The position numbers and the translations under genes were made by a program. Positions 33,447 through 43,259 of a stretch of DNA of 64,000 bases are shown piece by piece. The first letter of the stretch is position 1, and the number at the start of each line of letters is the position of its first letter. Source of the stretch: Parastagonospora avenae f. sp. tritici 18332-5 (Eukaryota; Ascomycota; Dothideomycetes; Pleosporales; Phaeosphaeriaceae). The stretch is from positions 186,001-250,000 of the forward strand of contig JAFJTR010000019.1 of assembly GCA_022559985.1 (NCBI GenBank). The letters are read 5' to 3'. The notes below the pieces were generated by a model. That model was not told the DNA's origin. It saw only the letters and a list, made by a program, of their open reading frames with translations, and did no database searches.

Positions 33447-35510
33447 ATGGCACAGGCTCACGAGACCACTGCGTAAGTACTGCATTACATGGAGCATATC
33501 CTTGGATTCCGCTCTCGTATCGCGGGTAAGGCTGACTGTAGGAGTAGGGCCGAGCAGATGGTAAACATGCAAGCTGAAGCAAACCAAAAGCCGCATCTCT
33601 TCGGCGCCTCCGTGAACGATGCCAATGTCGGCGCAAACGTCCATGTCGCAGACGAAAAGGACATTGTCGAGAAGCAGGGTGGCAGCAATAGTTCTGGTGC
33701 TTCCGTGCGCCTAGCCGACCACGAGGAAGAAGATGGTCTTGGTGGTGTTGCGCCCACAGCTGAGGAGCTCCGCACTCTTCGCAAGGTCGGCGAGCCTCTT
33801 CCCAAGTCTGCCTTCTTGGTAGCTGTTGTTGAGCTTTGCGAGCGCTTCACATACTATGGTGCTTCTGGTCTTTTCCAGAACTACATTGCGCGCCCGCGTA
33901 GTGGAGAGCTTGGTCGTGGTGCGCTGGGCATGGGTCATCGGGGCGCCACCGGTCTTTCGACTTTCTTCCAATTCTGGTGCTATGTTACCCCGATTCTTGG
34001 TAAAAAAACCTAGCTATCTCACTTACCAGAGGCTGTTTGCTAACATGGAATGCCAGGTGCCATTATCGCTGATCAATACCTCGGAAAATACAACACCATC
34101 GTCATCTTCTGTGGCGTGTACATGGTCGGTCTGCTCATCTTAACCTGCACTTCGATTCCAGCAGCTCTTGACCATGGCGCGGGTCTTGGCGGCTTCATCG
34201 TCGCCATCATTATCATTGGACTTGGAACCGGTGGCATCAAATCGAACGTCGCACCCCTGATTGCCGACCAATACAAGCGCAGAAAAATGGTCATTGGCCA
34301 CGACGACAAGACGGGCGAGAAAGTCATCATCGACCCTGCAATCACCATCCAGAGGATCTATATGGTTTTCTACTTCTGCATCAACGTCGGATGCTTGTCT
34401 CTACTCGCTACCCCCTACATGGAGCGCGATATCGACTTTTGGTCCGCCTTCCTTCTATGTCTCTGCGTCTTTTTCGTCGGTACGCTGGTGCTTGTGCTCG
34501 GTCGCAAGGTTTACGTTGTTCGACCTCCGCAGGGTTCTGTCATCACTGATGCTTTCCGCGTCATGTGGTTGATGATCAAGACGCGCAAGATGGATGGCGC
34601 GAAGCCGTCATACCAGGCTGGACTTGGCAAGACTGCTGTGCTGCGCTGGGACGACCACTTTGTTGAGGAAGTCAAGCGTGCGCTTGTTGCTTGTAAGGTG
34701 TTTTGCTTCTACCCCATTTACTGGGTTGTTTACGGTAAGTTCAGTATACGAATAAATAATGGACATCAAGCTAATTCCCATTAATTAGGCCAGTTTTCGA
34801 ATAACTTCATCACCCAAGGCGGACAGATGGCCACCCACGGCATTCCCAACGATTTAATGCAGAACTTCGACCCCATCGCCATCATCGTTTTTCTACCCCT
34901 CGTCGACCAAGTCCTAATGCCCTTCCTCCGCAAGAAGAAGATCCCCTTCCCTCCCATCAACCGTATAGTCACCGGATTCTGGGTCGCGTCCCTCGCCATG
35001 GTATACGCCGCAGTCATCCAATACTACATATACCAAGCCGGCCCCTGCTACGACCATCCGAACTGCGAGGCAGCAAAGGGCGCCGACGGCGTCCTCCACG
35101 GCAACAACATCCACATCGCCGCACAAACCGGCGCATACATGCTCATCGGTATCTCCGAGATTTTCGCCTCCGTTACCGGTCTCGAATATGCATACACCAA
35201 AGCCCCTCCATCCATGAAGTCCTTCGTACAGTCCATGTACCTCCTCACCAACGCCTTCGGATCCGCCATTTCTGAAGCTCTCAACCCCGTCCTATATGAC
35301 CCGAAGATCCAGTGGATGTATGTTGGTCTGGCGGTGTCGAGTTTCATTGCTGGATGTCTTATTTGGATTATTTTCCACCATTTGAATGACACGGAGGATG
35401 AGATGAATCAGCTTGATCGCGATTATGATAAGGATGAGACGCTGAGGAGGAGTAGTGTGCATGCGGATCGGACAGTTGGGCTGCATGACAAGGATGCGGA
35501 GAAGGCGTAG
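33447..35510 (+). CDS. ptr2: PTR2 proton-coupled di/tripeptide transporter (POT family)
   Basis: Imports di- and tripeptides with protons across the plasma membrane. Exons are 33447-33472, 33542-33999, 34057-34734 and 34789-35510, 627 residues, with all phases consistent. The 26-base first exon (MAQAHETTA) joins SRAEQMVN. After a hydrophilic N-terminal region of about 100 residues, VVELCERFTYYG gives the POT signature (E-x-x-E-R-F-x-Y-Y) in TM1. About 12 helices follow, with AIIADQYLGKYNT and GGIKSNVAPLIADQY as further POT motifs. The last helices (IGISEIFASVTGLEYAYT, IAGCLIWIIFHH) precede an acidic cytosolic tail. Transport regulation is not visible in sequence. Confidence 0.96.
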
Positions 35511-36463
35511 GAGAGATGGGTTGTATGATCATGCAGTAACGGAACATTTAGGAGATGTGTAGAGCTGGCATCGAATGGGTGGATGAGATGCCCTCACTTT
35601 TACACTTTCTATTCCCATTACTTTAATGAAATGATTATAGAGAAGTGCTTTCGCGAGCAACTCAAGACCATTGGTAGGCACAGAGATGCACATTTGTACA
35701 TCGAAATTCTGCTCTATTGTGCATACCCATACTAGCCCGGGTTATCGACTATGAGGAGTCTAATCTGAACGTCTATGTAGTCTTTCTCTCACGGGCACAG
35801 CCTCGCAACCTCGTATGGCCTTTTCAGACGTGAGGTGCCACACAGCAACCTGCAGCCTTCACAATTATGCGACTTATAGCCATTCCCATTCAAAATCCTA
35901 GTGCCTCCGGTAATGGCGACTTCCAGCGCACGTGCCACATTGGTAACCCAGAATAGGATTAGCGTGAATAGTGATGATGAAAAACGGCGGACCATCTCGC
36001 GCTACTCCATACACCGCGTTGCGCAATACGTTCATTTCGAACTACGAGACCTACTAAAGACTCTGAGCGCCCTTTAGACTCATCTTCTCAACGCAGTGGT
36101 TCGTCAGGTACGAGCGGCGATCTTGCTAGGCACCTTCTGGATTCGTATTGCTTGTGCTAATATTAGAATTTGCGCCATGTTGCCTCTGAAAGGCTAGTCC
36201 TTCGTATATCACTACGCGTGAGCTATTGTTTCTCGTGTTTTCGCAATACTTTTCACATCGCATTTTGGGATCCTCGATCATTTGCACACTTTCATTCTAG
36301 ACATTTGTTAGAGTTGTGCTTCCCTGCATTGAGCGCATGAAGGCTCCTGCCATCCCCAGACAACGTCATAGCAGAACATCCACGAGGAATTTCCCCTTTA
36401 CCTACAACATCATTTTCAGACATAAAATTCAAGACTCGAGAAAACCTCTATACATCTTTGATA
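35511..36463. other. Intergenic, nothing recognised
   Basis: About 950 bases between two plus-strand genes. No coding, RNA or repeat signal was recognised. Confidence 0.4.
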
Positions 36464-37111
36464 ATGTCTATCTCATCATCACCCACCGCAACAACAACCT
36501 CCTTCACCACAATCTCCAACTCCCTCCCATCGACAAAATTCACAATTCCCACCGAAGTCCCCTCTCTATTCTCCTTCGGCCCCGCCTTCTCCTGCTTCGC
36601 AAACTCCGTCTCCAGGGCCACACCCCTGCCATCCCAGTTTCCCAAGGACAATCCCGGCGGCGCCGCAGCCGCCTGCGCCATATCTAATGACATCGAAGTC
36701 AACGACCATGCCTTCTGGGACCTGTATACGTGCTGCAAGAGCTTGGATATGACGGCAGGAGGGCACCCGGATCTTTGCACTGCGCAGTGTGCGGCGGGAG
36801 AGGGGCAGACGTGGCAGGAGATGGCCGACTGTTTGAGTAAGAGGGTGGAGGTTGTGGTGTGTAAGCCGGCGAATGGGGGATTTTTTGAGAATGGAACGAG
36901 GTCGACTGGGTATGGGAGTAGTGGTGTGGCGAGTCAGGCGAGGACGAGCAGTGCGAGTGGGAGTGGAAGCGCGACGGGGAGTGTCTCGCAGGCTTCGGGA
37001 TCGACGGGCGCGGGAAGTACGATTGGTATGATGCATGTAGGTGACTCTAAGGCTGGAGTGATGCTGTTTGTAGTCCTTGCGGTCGGCTCATTCGCGGGCA
37101 TGATGTTGTGA
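36464..37111 (+). CDS. Cys-rich small protein with GPI-like or membrane-anchor C-terminus
   Basis: Single exon from ATG 36464 (MSISSSPTAT), 215 residues. Residues about 40-135 hold eight cysteines in the pattern C, C, CC, C, C, C, C (SLFSFGPAFSC, CAISND, YTCCKSLD, PDLCTAQC, ADCLSK, VVCKP), as in small disulfide-rich fungal surface proteins. Then come a Ser/Gly/Thr-rich spacer of about 50 residues and a hydrophobic end (AGVMLFVVLAVGSFAGMML), as in GPI-anchor precursors. The anomaly is the N-terminus: it is Ser/Thr-rich and hydrophilic, with no signal peptide, and I found no upstream exon that supplies one. The spacing does not match CFEM. Function is unknown. Confidence 0.65.
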   Translation: MSISSSPTATTTSFTTISNSLPSTKFTIPTEVPSLFSFGPAFSCFANSVSRATPLPSQFPKDNPGGAAAACAISNDIEVNDHAFWDLYTCCKSLDMTAGGHPDLCTAQCAAGEGQTWQEMADCLSKRVEVVVCKPANGGFFENGTRSTGYGSSGVASQARTSSASGSGSATGSVSQASGSTGAGSTIGMMHVGDSKAGVMLFVVLAVGSFAGMML

Positions 37112-37617
37112 GAAGATCAGCCTCTTGTTTGTGTGAAGCGTCAGGGCGGAGTAGTTGGTGAATCATGTCGGCCAAAGTCTGTGAATCTTACTTCGCCTCA
37201 TTACTTCGACTACTTTCGCTGCTTCATTACTCATTTTTATTGATCACGTCACACATTTCTCCCCTTATTCGGTCTCTGCAGTCACTGCGCAACAAGGTAC
37301 TTATATCTTGGACTTGAGCTTTCCAAGAACATTAAGCACGCATCCTAAAACAACTCATTAGCCACGACAAAGATGCTGAGAAGCACCCATTTTTGGCTAT
37401 ACCCTGACTTTACCCGTCGCTTGACCGAGGAAATCTCCTTGCGAAAGACTACCCCGCGTCTCGAAGACGGACTCCTAGATGTCTTCAATATACCCAAGTC
37501 CCACAACACAGCGTATGCCAACACCTTGTCTCCAGCAGCCACCTCTAACGTTGCCCTTGAAGGCTCCAACACAACTCCCGCAGCCACCTGCTCTCGCTCC
37601 CAAAAAGGCTACGAACC
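37112..37617. other. Intergenic, nothing firm
   Basis: About 500 bases. A frame from 37373 (MLRSTHFWLYPDF) stops at 37621 and may be a leader of the next gene, but no splice junction could be shown. Confidence 0.3.
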
Positions 37618-38201
37618 ATGATCTGGAACGCCGTCTTCGATTCCCCCGAGCCTCTACCGATCTGGGCTCTACCCAAAAGTCAGTGTGACCTTGAGCGAAA
37701 CATCGTCGCGCTGGACGCACAACCAGATCTCACGCCCGAGCAGCAAGTACGCCTGCGCACATGTCGGCTTCCCCAAGTATGTCGAGCTATTTACGCCGAG
37801 GCAACAAGTCTGCTATATAGCCACACCAATTTCAGCATTCATCTCGGCTACGAGGGTAGACTGTGGAACGTTTGGATTGCGCTGCGTTCGCCGTATCAGA
37901 TACGTGCAATTCAATTGCTTGGTGTGGTGGAGATGAGGTACTCATGGCCTCCCCGGTCCTTAAATGAGAAGAGGATGTGCCAGATACGGCATTCAGCGGG
38001 CTGAAGGTACTGACGGTGTCGTGTGAGGATTTATATGTGGATGGGTTGGGAGAGAGGTATCCGGGATGGAGAAATGCTTGTAGGAGAGGGGAAACAGATA
38101 GGGGTGTTAGGATTGTCGTCGGGCAGATGAGGGAGTGGTTAAGATCGTTGTGGTGTGGGTGCGGTACGAATATAGCGGATGTTGAGTTTGACATTGGATA
38201 A
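37618..38201 (+). CDS. 2EXR/F-box-like protein, possibly broken
   Basis: From ATG 37618 the frame runs to 38004 (128 codons) and contains LPQVCRAIYAEATSLLYSH, matching the CRQ-x(3)-E-x(2)-L-L segment shared with the family members described at 38387-39226 and 49620-57126. The usual LPAELRN box is missing upstream. A second frame, entered about 37976, continues with family-like sequence (GLKVLTVSCEDLYVDGLG) to a stop at 38201. Either a 47-base intron (CTTG|GTGTGG...AATGAG|AA) joins the two, or a one-base frameshift separates them. The N-terminus is also unclear, so this may be a truncated copy. Confidence 0.4.
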
Positions 38202-38386
38202 TGAACGATACAGTATTTCCTAATGAAAAGAAAGTTAAGGGCCTTGCCGTTACTTATCAAAGCCCGACGATACTCTGCACAGCTTCAGCCTAGTGGCATG
38301 CCTACATGCTACCAAAATGCGAGTTAACCAGTTTCCGTCAAATTGCAGCAGAACATATTTGAGTCCGGCGGATCGTGAAGTGTGCT

Positions 38387-39226
38387 CTAATACAAATTCA
38401 ACTTACTTCCCCGCCCTACAACACTTCTCTCATTGCGCCACGAAAGCAGGCCCTGCATTCGCAGCATACATTCCTCCCTACCCTCTATGCCATACGATCC
38501 GTTAGTCTGCACCATCTCCTCTTCCACAATCCGGCAATTCCTGTCCGCTGCAAACTTCTCAATCGCGTCCCAGTCATAAGGATGCAGAGGCGCTTTCCTC
38601 ACCACCACTTTCAGCCCCTTGAGTTCATCCAGCTGCCACCAATTGAAGCGTAGTGACTGCGGCGCTGCTGTCACTACTGGCGCCAATAGACCACCTCCAC
38701 CTTCTACTTGGAAAGACATCCATTCAATAGCTGCCCTCTGCTCATCACTCATGCCACCTTTAATGTTCCACAGGCCCCAACATGAGTTCGGCCACCGTAA
38801 TTCCCATATATTACAGCTGAATGGCAGTAACCGGCTCTCGTGGTAAGCTTGGCGACACACCCGCAACAAGCTAAGAAAGGCGACCATGTTCTCTCGTGGT
38901 TCGGCACGGAGACAGATTTTCTTGGGGTGCGGGAATCCTTGATGTTGGCCTTGATCGGATTTGTAGACGTACCAAGGCGGAATGATGCGATTGCCACCGA
39001 GTGTGTGTTCCCATATTTTTATGCGAATTTCCGCGGGAAGACGGAGTAGTGGCGATGAAGTTTGATTCTGTTCGGATCTAGCGCTAGAGTTAGAAAGATG
39101 ATGAGCGCATGGTTGAGAGCGCAGCACTACTGACATAGCGTCTAAATGCGGCCGGCTTTCTGGAATGTGTACGACCCATTTTCCATGATCGCTATCCGGT
39201 CGCGGAAATTTATATGTGAGATCCAT
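38387..39226 (-). CDS. 2EXR/F-box-like domain protein, intact
   Basis: A single open frame of 279 residues from ATG 39226 (MDLTYKFPRPDSDHG). The core at about 62-80 reads SPLLRLPAEIRIKIWEHTL, the F-box-like box of the family. It is followed by LLRVCRQAYHESRLLPFSCN and a C-terminal helical/beta region (WQLDELKGLKVVVRKAP). Function is unknown; the family is expanded in filamentous ascomycetes, and ligand or partner data are lacking. Unlike the copies at 49.6-57.1 kb it has no intron before the core and a longer N-terminus, so it is a more distant relative. The 300 bases to the next gene hold only its promoter. Confidence 0.75.
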   Translation of the reverse strand: MDLTYKFPRPDSDHGKWVVHIPESRPHLDAMSVVLRSQPCAHHLSNSSARSEQNQTSSPLLRLPAEIRIKIWEHTLGGNRIIPPWYVYKSDQGQHQGFPHPKKICLRAEPRENMVAFLSLLRVCRQAYHESRLLPFSCNIWELRWPNSCWGLWNIKGGMSDEQRAAIEWMSFQVEGGGGLLAPVVTAAPQSLRFNWWQLDELKGLKVVVRKAPLHPYDWDAIEKFAADRNCRIVEEEMVQTNGSYGIEGREECMLRMQGLLSWRNERSVVGRGSKLNLY

Positions 39227-39530
39227 TGTTGTTTTGGCATTTAGGTGTTGCAGAGCTTCAACATAGCTTGTGTGGACATGTTGTCGTGCTGCGCCGCCCC
39301 CACATCCCACTTAGGGCAATGGCATGCCTTCCTCCTCCTAGCAATCTTGAAGAACCTCGGATGTTGTATGGGAAAACTTAGTAACCTGGAACTCAGGGTC
39401 CTATGCCGAAAGCGCGGCTTTAAAAATATGGCCCAGGTTGTTAACAGAGAAATAATCTTCAATTGGTATTTTGCCTTGCTCCATCACTCATCCATATCAA
39501 TCTTTATTCCTCCAATATCTACATCTGTAT

Positions 39531-42056
39531 CTACCGCCCACTCTGCCTCTTCCTCTTCTCCCTCTCATAAACATTCTTCTCCCTCCCCTCCTCGCCCTGA
39601 ATCTCCGCCACAAGCCTCTTATACTTGCTCTCATACGCCGCATCCTTCTCCTTCTTCTCGCGCAACTTCTCCCTCGCAATGAAATTCGAGTCCTTGCGGA
39701 GTTCCCGAAGCGCTCCCTTCTTCTCGCGCTTGTACTCCTTCTGTAGCTTCGCGGCTTCCGAGCGTTCCTTGTCTGGGTCGTAGTGCTTGTTGGGGTCGAA
39801 GGATTCTTCGAATTTGGGAATGCTGGTTTTGATGGGGAGAGGGCGGTGGTCGTGGAGGAGTTGGGGACGGCGGCGGTGGCGTGCGGTGGTGAGGCGCGCA
39901 TTGAGAGTTTGGAGGGTCGACTTTTGGTTGGCGGATGTGAGGGGCGCGATGAGAGGGGTGAAGATCTCGGTGAAGGAGGGGGAGGCTGACCAGAGGTCGG
40001 CGGCTGAGAGGATGTTTTTGCTGTGTGCGGCAAGGATAGCTGGGGTTGTGTGTGGTGATTTCAGGCAGAGCGATGTGTAGCGGATCAGCTCTGGCACATA
40101 TCGTTTGGATAGTCTCTGGTACTGAAGACATACTGATCCAATGTATGCTCCTGTAGCAACATCCTTGGTCGAGTTGGGCGTGGTGAGACCCATCCAGCGA
40201 GCCATTACCGTGATGGCAGGAGTCACGACTTGGTGAAAGTGATCAGACGTGGGATATGTGGTGCCAATCGCAGTCAGAAGCGCCAGATCTCCTGGAGTAG
40301 GATCGTTCGATGCCTGAATCTGCTTCAGGTGCTCTCGAAACTGTGTCGCAATTCGCGCCGAGTAAGACCTCGATAGCGAATGTATATGGCGGATCATGGA
40401 TTCAATGACAGTCAAGGAAGCGGGCGGTGTCTGGTCCGCGAGGTATTTGACGTGGTCGACGAGTGCGCATGCAAAGTCAGCAAGCTTATTCTTGTTGTCG
40501 GAGTGTAGACCAGAGTGATAGAGCGCCCGGATCCTTTGAATAACGGTTGGAACATCAGAAGCAGCAACGTCCTTGAAAACCTTGAGGAGCTCCTCGTGTG
40601 ATCGCGGGCATGGGTACGTGTACGCAAGCTTGGAGGTTGCAGTGTCTGAGCCGATAGTGAGCACACCATTGACAGCTTTTGACTGTGCCTTTGGCTTCTG
40701 AGGCAAGACATCCTTCAAGAAGTCTGCATCATCCTCATCCATGGCCATGGTATCGTCAACCTCTGACGCATCATCCGACTCATCTCCCGAGATATCGGCC
40801 TCAGAATCGGTAGCGACAAGATCGTCATCCAGGATGAAGTCATCCTCGTCTTCCACGCCTTCCGGTCTACTCGATGGCTGAGCGGCAGTCTTGAGTCCGA
40901 ACTCTGCCGCGTCATCGTTCTCACTATCGAAATCTTCCTCTTCCTCATCGTTAACCTCTTTTTGCTGTGGCTCCTCGTCGTCGCTAACAGGCTCGCCTCG
41001 CATGCGCTTCATGCGCTTCTCCTCCAACTTCTTCAGGCGCTTAGCTTCCTCCCTAGCCTTCTCCTCTTCGGTCTTTGTACGTTCTGTAGGCTTTGCGCGA
41101 GCATCTTGCAGCATCTGACGAACCCTGGTATCATACTCCTTGTCCTTCGCAGCCTGTGAGCTATTCGCCAACAACGCTGCGCGGTCCGCATTCATGCCAA
41201 AGTCGCCTTTAGGTGTCTCCTTGGGCACTTCCGGCTCAGGCTTCTTGTTCATATGACTCCGTAGTGCAGCAAGAACATCGTTCAAATCCTTGTCGAGCTC
41301 TTCCCGCAGATCGTCGTCGTCTTCTTTCTGTGCCTGGCGTTCATACTTGTGGAGTTTCGACTTGGCAATGACCTCTTTCATGACCTCAGCCTTGCTCTTC
41401 TTGCGCTCTGGCTGCTCTTCCTCTGGCGCTGCATCGTCTTGCTCTTCGCCATCGACATCGTCTCTCCGCCTCTTTCGCTTCAGGAAGCCATCCTCTCCGT
41501 CGCTCGATCCACTAACACTGGCAGCATCGTAGTCCTCCTCGTCACCAATCTCGTGATCAAATGTCATGCTCTGCCCGCCGTGCGTGAGCTGGAACTCATC
41601 CTCCCCATCTTCGAGATCAAACACATTCCCCCCTCTCTTCTTCTGCTGCTCCCTCTCGAATCTAGCCATCATCTTGTCTTCCAGACTCATGGTCGGATCA
41701 TCCTCGCCGATTCGGCGATCCAGGATCCCTCCAACCTTATTCTTGCGATTCATCTCCGGCAGCAGAGACTTCTTACGCGCTTCCTCGCCCTGACTTTTCG
41801 TGACGCCAGGTCGGCCAAGCACCCTCTTGCTGTTATCCGCATTCTGACTGACGTACTCGAACTTCTTGGGCCGCGCAAGGTGTTTGAACTCGAAAGGATT
41901 GAACGATTCGCGAATCGAGGCGAGGGCCGAATGTCTCTGCGCGTGGGCGTCGGCGTTCTTGTTCTGCGATTTCTTCTGCTTTTTCGATTTCTGGGGGCCT
42001 GTGATACCTTGCTCGCGGAGCGAGGCTTTGAGCCGCTTGAGCTGTGAAGGCGGCAT
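39531..42056 (-). CDS. nop14: Nucleolar protein NOP14 (40S ribosome biogenesis)
   Basis: Component of the small-subunit processome needed for 18S rRNA maturation and 40S export. Single exon, 841 residues from ATG 42056 (MPPSQLKRLKASLREQG); the frame is open further upstream, but only with a GTG. The N-terminal NOP14 signature is clear (NPFEFKHLARPKKFEYV, LGRPGVTKSQGEEARKKSLL), followed by LEDKMMARFEREQQKK. The middle (about 180-480) is dominated by acidic and Lys/Arg runs. The C-terminal half holds the helical domain (SGLHSDNKNKLADFACALVD), and the protein ends in a strongly basic Lys/Arg/Glu tail (REKLREKKEKD, REKRKRQSGR), typical of nucleolar assembly factors. The start faces a small gene 229 bases away. 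Confidence 0.95.
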   Translation of the reverse strand: MPPSQLKRLKASLREQGITGPQKSKKQKKSQNKNADAHAQRHSALASIRESFNPFEFKHLARPKKFEYVSQNADNSKRVLGRPGVTKSQGEEARKKSLLPEMNRKNKVGGILDRRIGEDDPTMSLEDKMMARFEREQQKKRGGNVFDLEDGEDEFQLTHGGQSMTFDHEIGDEEDYDAASVSGSSDGEDGFLKRKRRRDDVDGEEQDDAAPEEEQPERKKSKAEVMKEVIAKSKLHKYERQAQKEDDDDLREELDKDLNDVLAALRSHMNKKPEPEVPKETPKGDFGMNADRAALLANSSQAAKDKEYDTRVRQMLQDARAKPTERTKTEEEKAREEAKRLKKLEEKRMKRMRGEPVSDDEEPQQKEVNDEEEEDFDSENDDAAEFGLKTAAQPSSRPEGVEDEDDFILDDDLVATDSEADISGDESDDASEVDDTMAMDEDDADFLKDVLPQKPKAQSKAVNGVLTIGSDTATSKLAYTYPCPRSHEELLKVFKDVAASDVPTVIQRIRALYHSGLHSDNKNKLADFACALVDHVKYLADQTPPASLTVIESMIRHIHSLSRSYSARIATQFREHLKQIQASNDPTPGDLALLTAIGTTYPTSDHFHQVVTPAITVMARWMGLTTPNSTKDVATGAYIGSVCLQYQRLSKRYVPELIRYTSLCLKSPHTTPAILAAHSKNILSAADLWSASPSFTEIFTPLIAPLTSANQKSTLQTLNARLTTARHRRRPQLLHDHRPLPIKTSIPKFEESFDPNKHYDPDKERSEAAKLQKEYKREKKGALRELRKDSNFIAREKLREKKEKDAAYESKYKRLVAEIQGEEGREKNVYEREKRKRQSGR

Positions 42057-42285
42057 CTCGATTGCTGTAGGGCCTAGGATGCGTGGAGAAATGTCTCGTC
42101 GGAACCGCGAGATGCGCCTTCCGTCCAAAATTTCGGCCAAGATTTCGGGGTCCACTTAGGCTAGGACAGGGCATCCCTGCAAGTGCCGACATCATTGCTT
42201 CCACGCGACAGCCTTGTGGACGTTCACGACTCTATGGATTCAAACTGTCGTGTATGCTTTGCGCGATGACCACTTACTCGCTATC
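42057..42285. promoter_or_regulatory. Compact divergent promoter, NOP14 / small membrane protein
   Basis: Only 229 bases separate the two divergent start codons, so the promoters must overlap or be shared. No motif was assigned. Confidence 0.5.
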
Positions 42286-42971
42286 ATGGCTTCTAGTATA
42301 GCCAGCATACCCGACCACTACCTGTGGCTCGGTCTCGGTAATCACTCCCCAATCCCACCCTCTACACCACTAACACCCCACCAGGCGTCTTCACCTTCAT
42401 CGCCATCCAACAAGTCTCCCATGGCCTCCTGCACATCCGGACCCTCACCGAAATCCACCGGCTCCCACCCCCACGACCACCGCACCCCCCATCCCCCACC
42501 CACCAAGAAGACACCATAAAAACCTCCTCCCTCCTCACGCTCGCAACATCCCCAAACCTCGACATCTGCACCAGCGCTACCAAGATCCTGTGCCAGCGCT
42601 TCTTCGCCTCTCCCAGCGCCAAGAAACTCTGGCTGAAGGATTTGCAGAGCACCGATCCGGAGGTCAAGCACCGCGCGCAACTCGTGTATAATCTACTCAG
42701 CGAGCATGATGTCGGGCTTGCGATGCCGCGCGAGCGCTGGCGCGTGCATCAGCCGTCGCTCGCGACCCTGGAGCTCGATGTGCAGGATTTAAGACGGCGG
42801 AGGCGCGAGGCGGTGGTTATTCATGATGGGGATGCGGATCGGCCGGTTGGTGAGGAAGATTTGTTCATGCGTGATGCTGGGGAAATTGGGGACGAGATTG
42901 GTATCATGGAGGCCGGGGATTTCCCTTCGGCAGAGAGGGCTGAGAGGGTGCGGGCAGATGCTCTGGCGTAG
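42286..42971 (+). CDS. Small conserved-looking protein with N-terminal membrane segment
   Basis: Exons 42286-42337 and 42385-42971 give 212 residues. The 47-base intron (GTAATC...CACCAG) joins LWLGLG to VFTFIAIQQVSHGLL, forming a hydrophobic segment at about residues 12-32 that could anchor the protein. After a Pro-rich linker (PPPRPPHPPSPTHQ) comes a helical, armadillo/HEAT-like stretch (LLTLATSPNLDICTSATKIL, WLKDLQSTDPEVKHRAQLVY) that suggests protein binding. The C-terminus has a basic run (DLRRRRREAVV) and an acidic end. I do not recognise a named family. The splice is well supported because it connects two otherwise unrelated frames into one sensible protein. Confidence 0.7.
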
Positions 42972-43259
42972 TATCAGCCGCAGTCTCGACTGCGCGATAT
43001 AAGACAGGGACTACGAGAGGGGCTGTAGTTAGTGCTTTATATATGATACCCGACCATGCGCGTGCACTATTTCCAGAACGAATGCAGATATTCGGTTTTG
43101 AATGATTCTTTGAATTGTGTTTGTTGTTACAGTTCTACATCATCCCGTCCGTTGACGAGGCATGGGTATTTTCTATACATGTCCATACAGGAATGGAGTT
43201 CGTATCTTATGTACATAGAGTGTGAAAGGAAAAAATTGGGCAGCGTAGTGCTATAAGCA

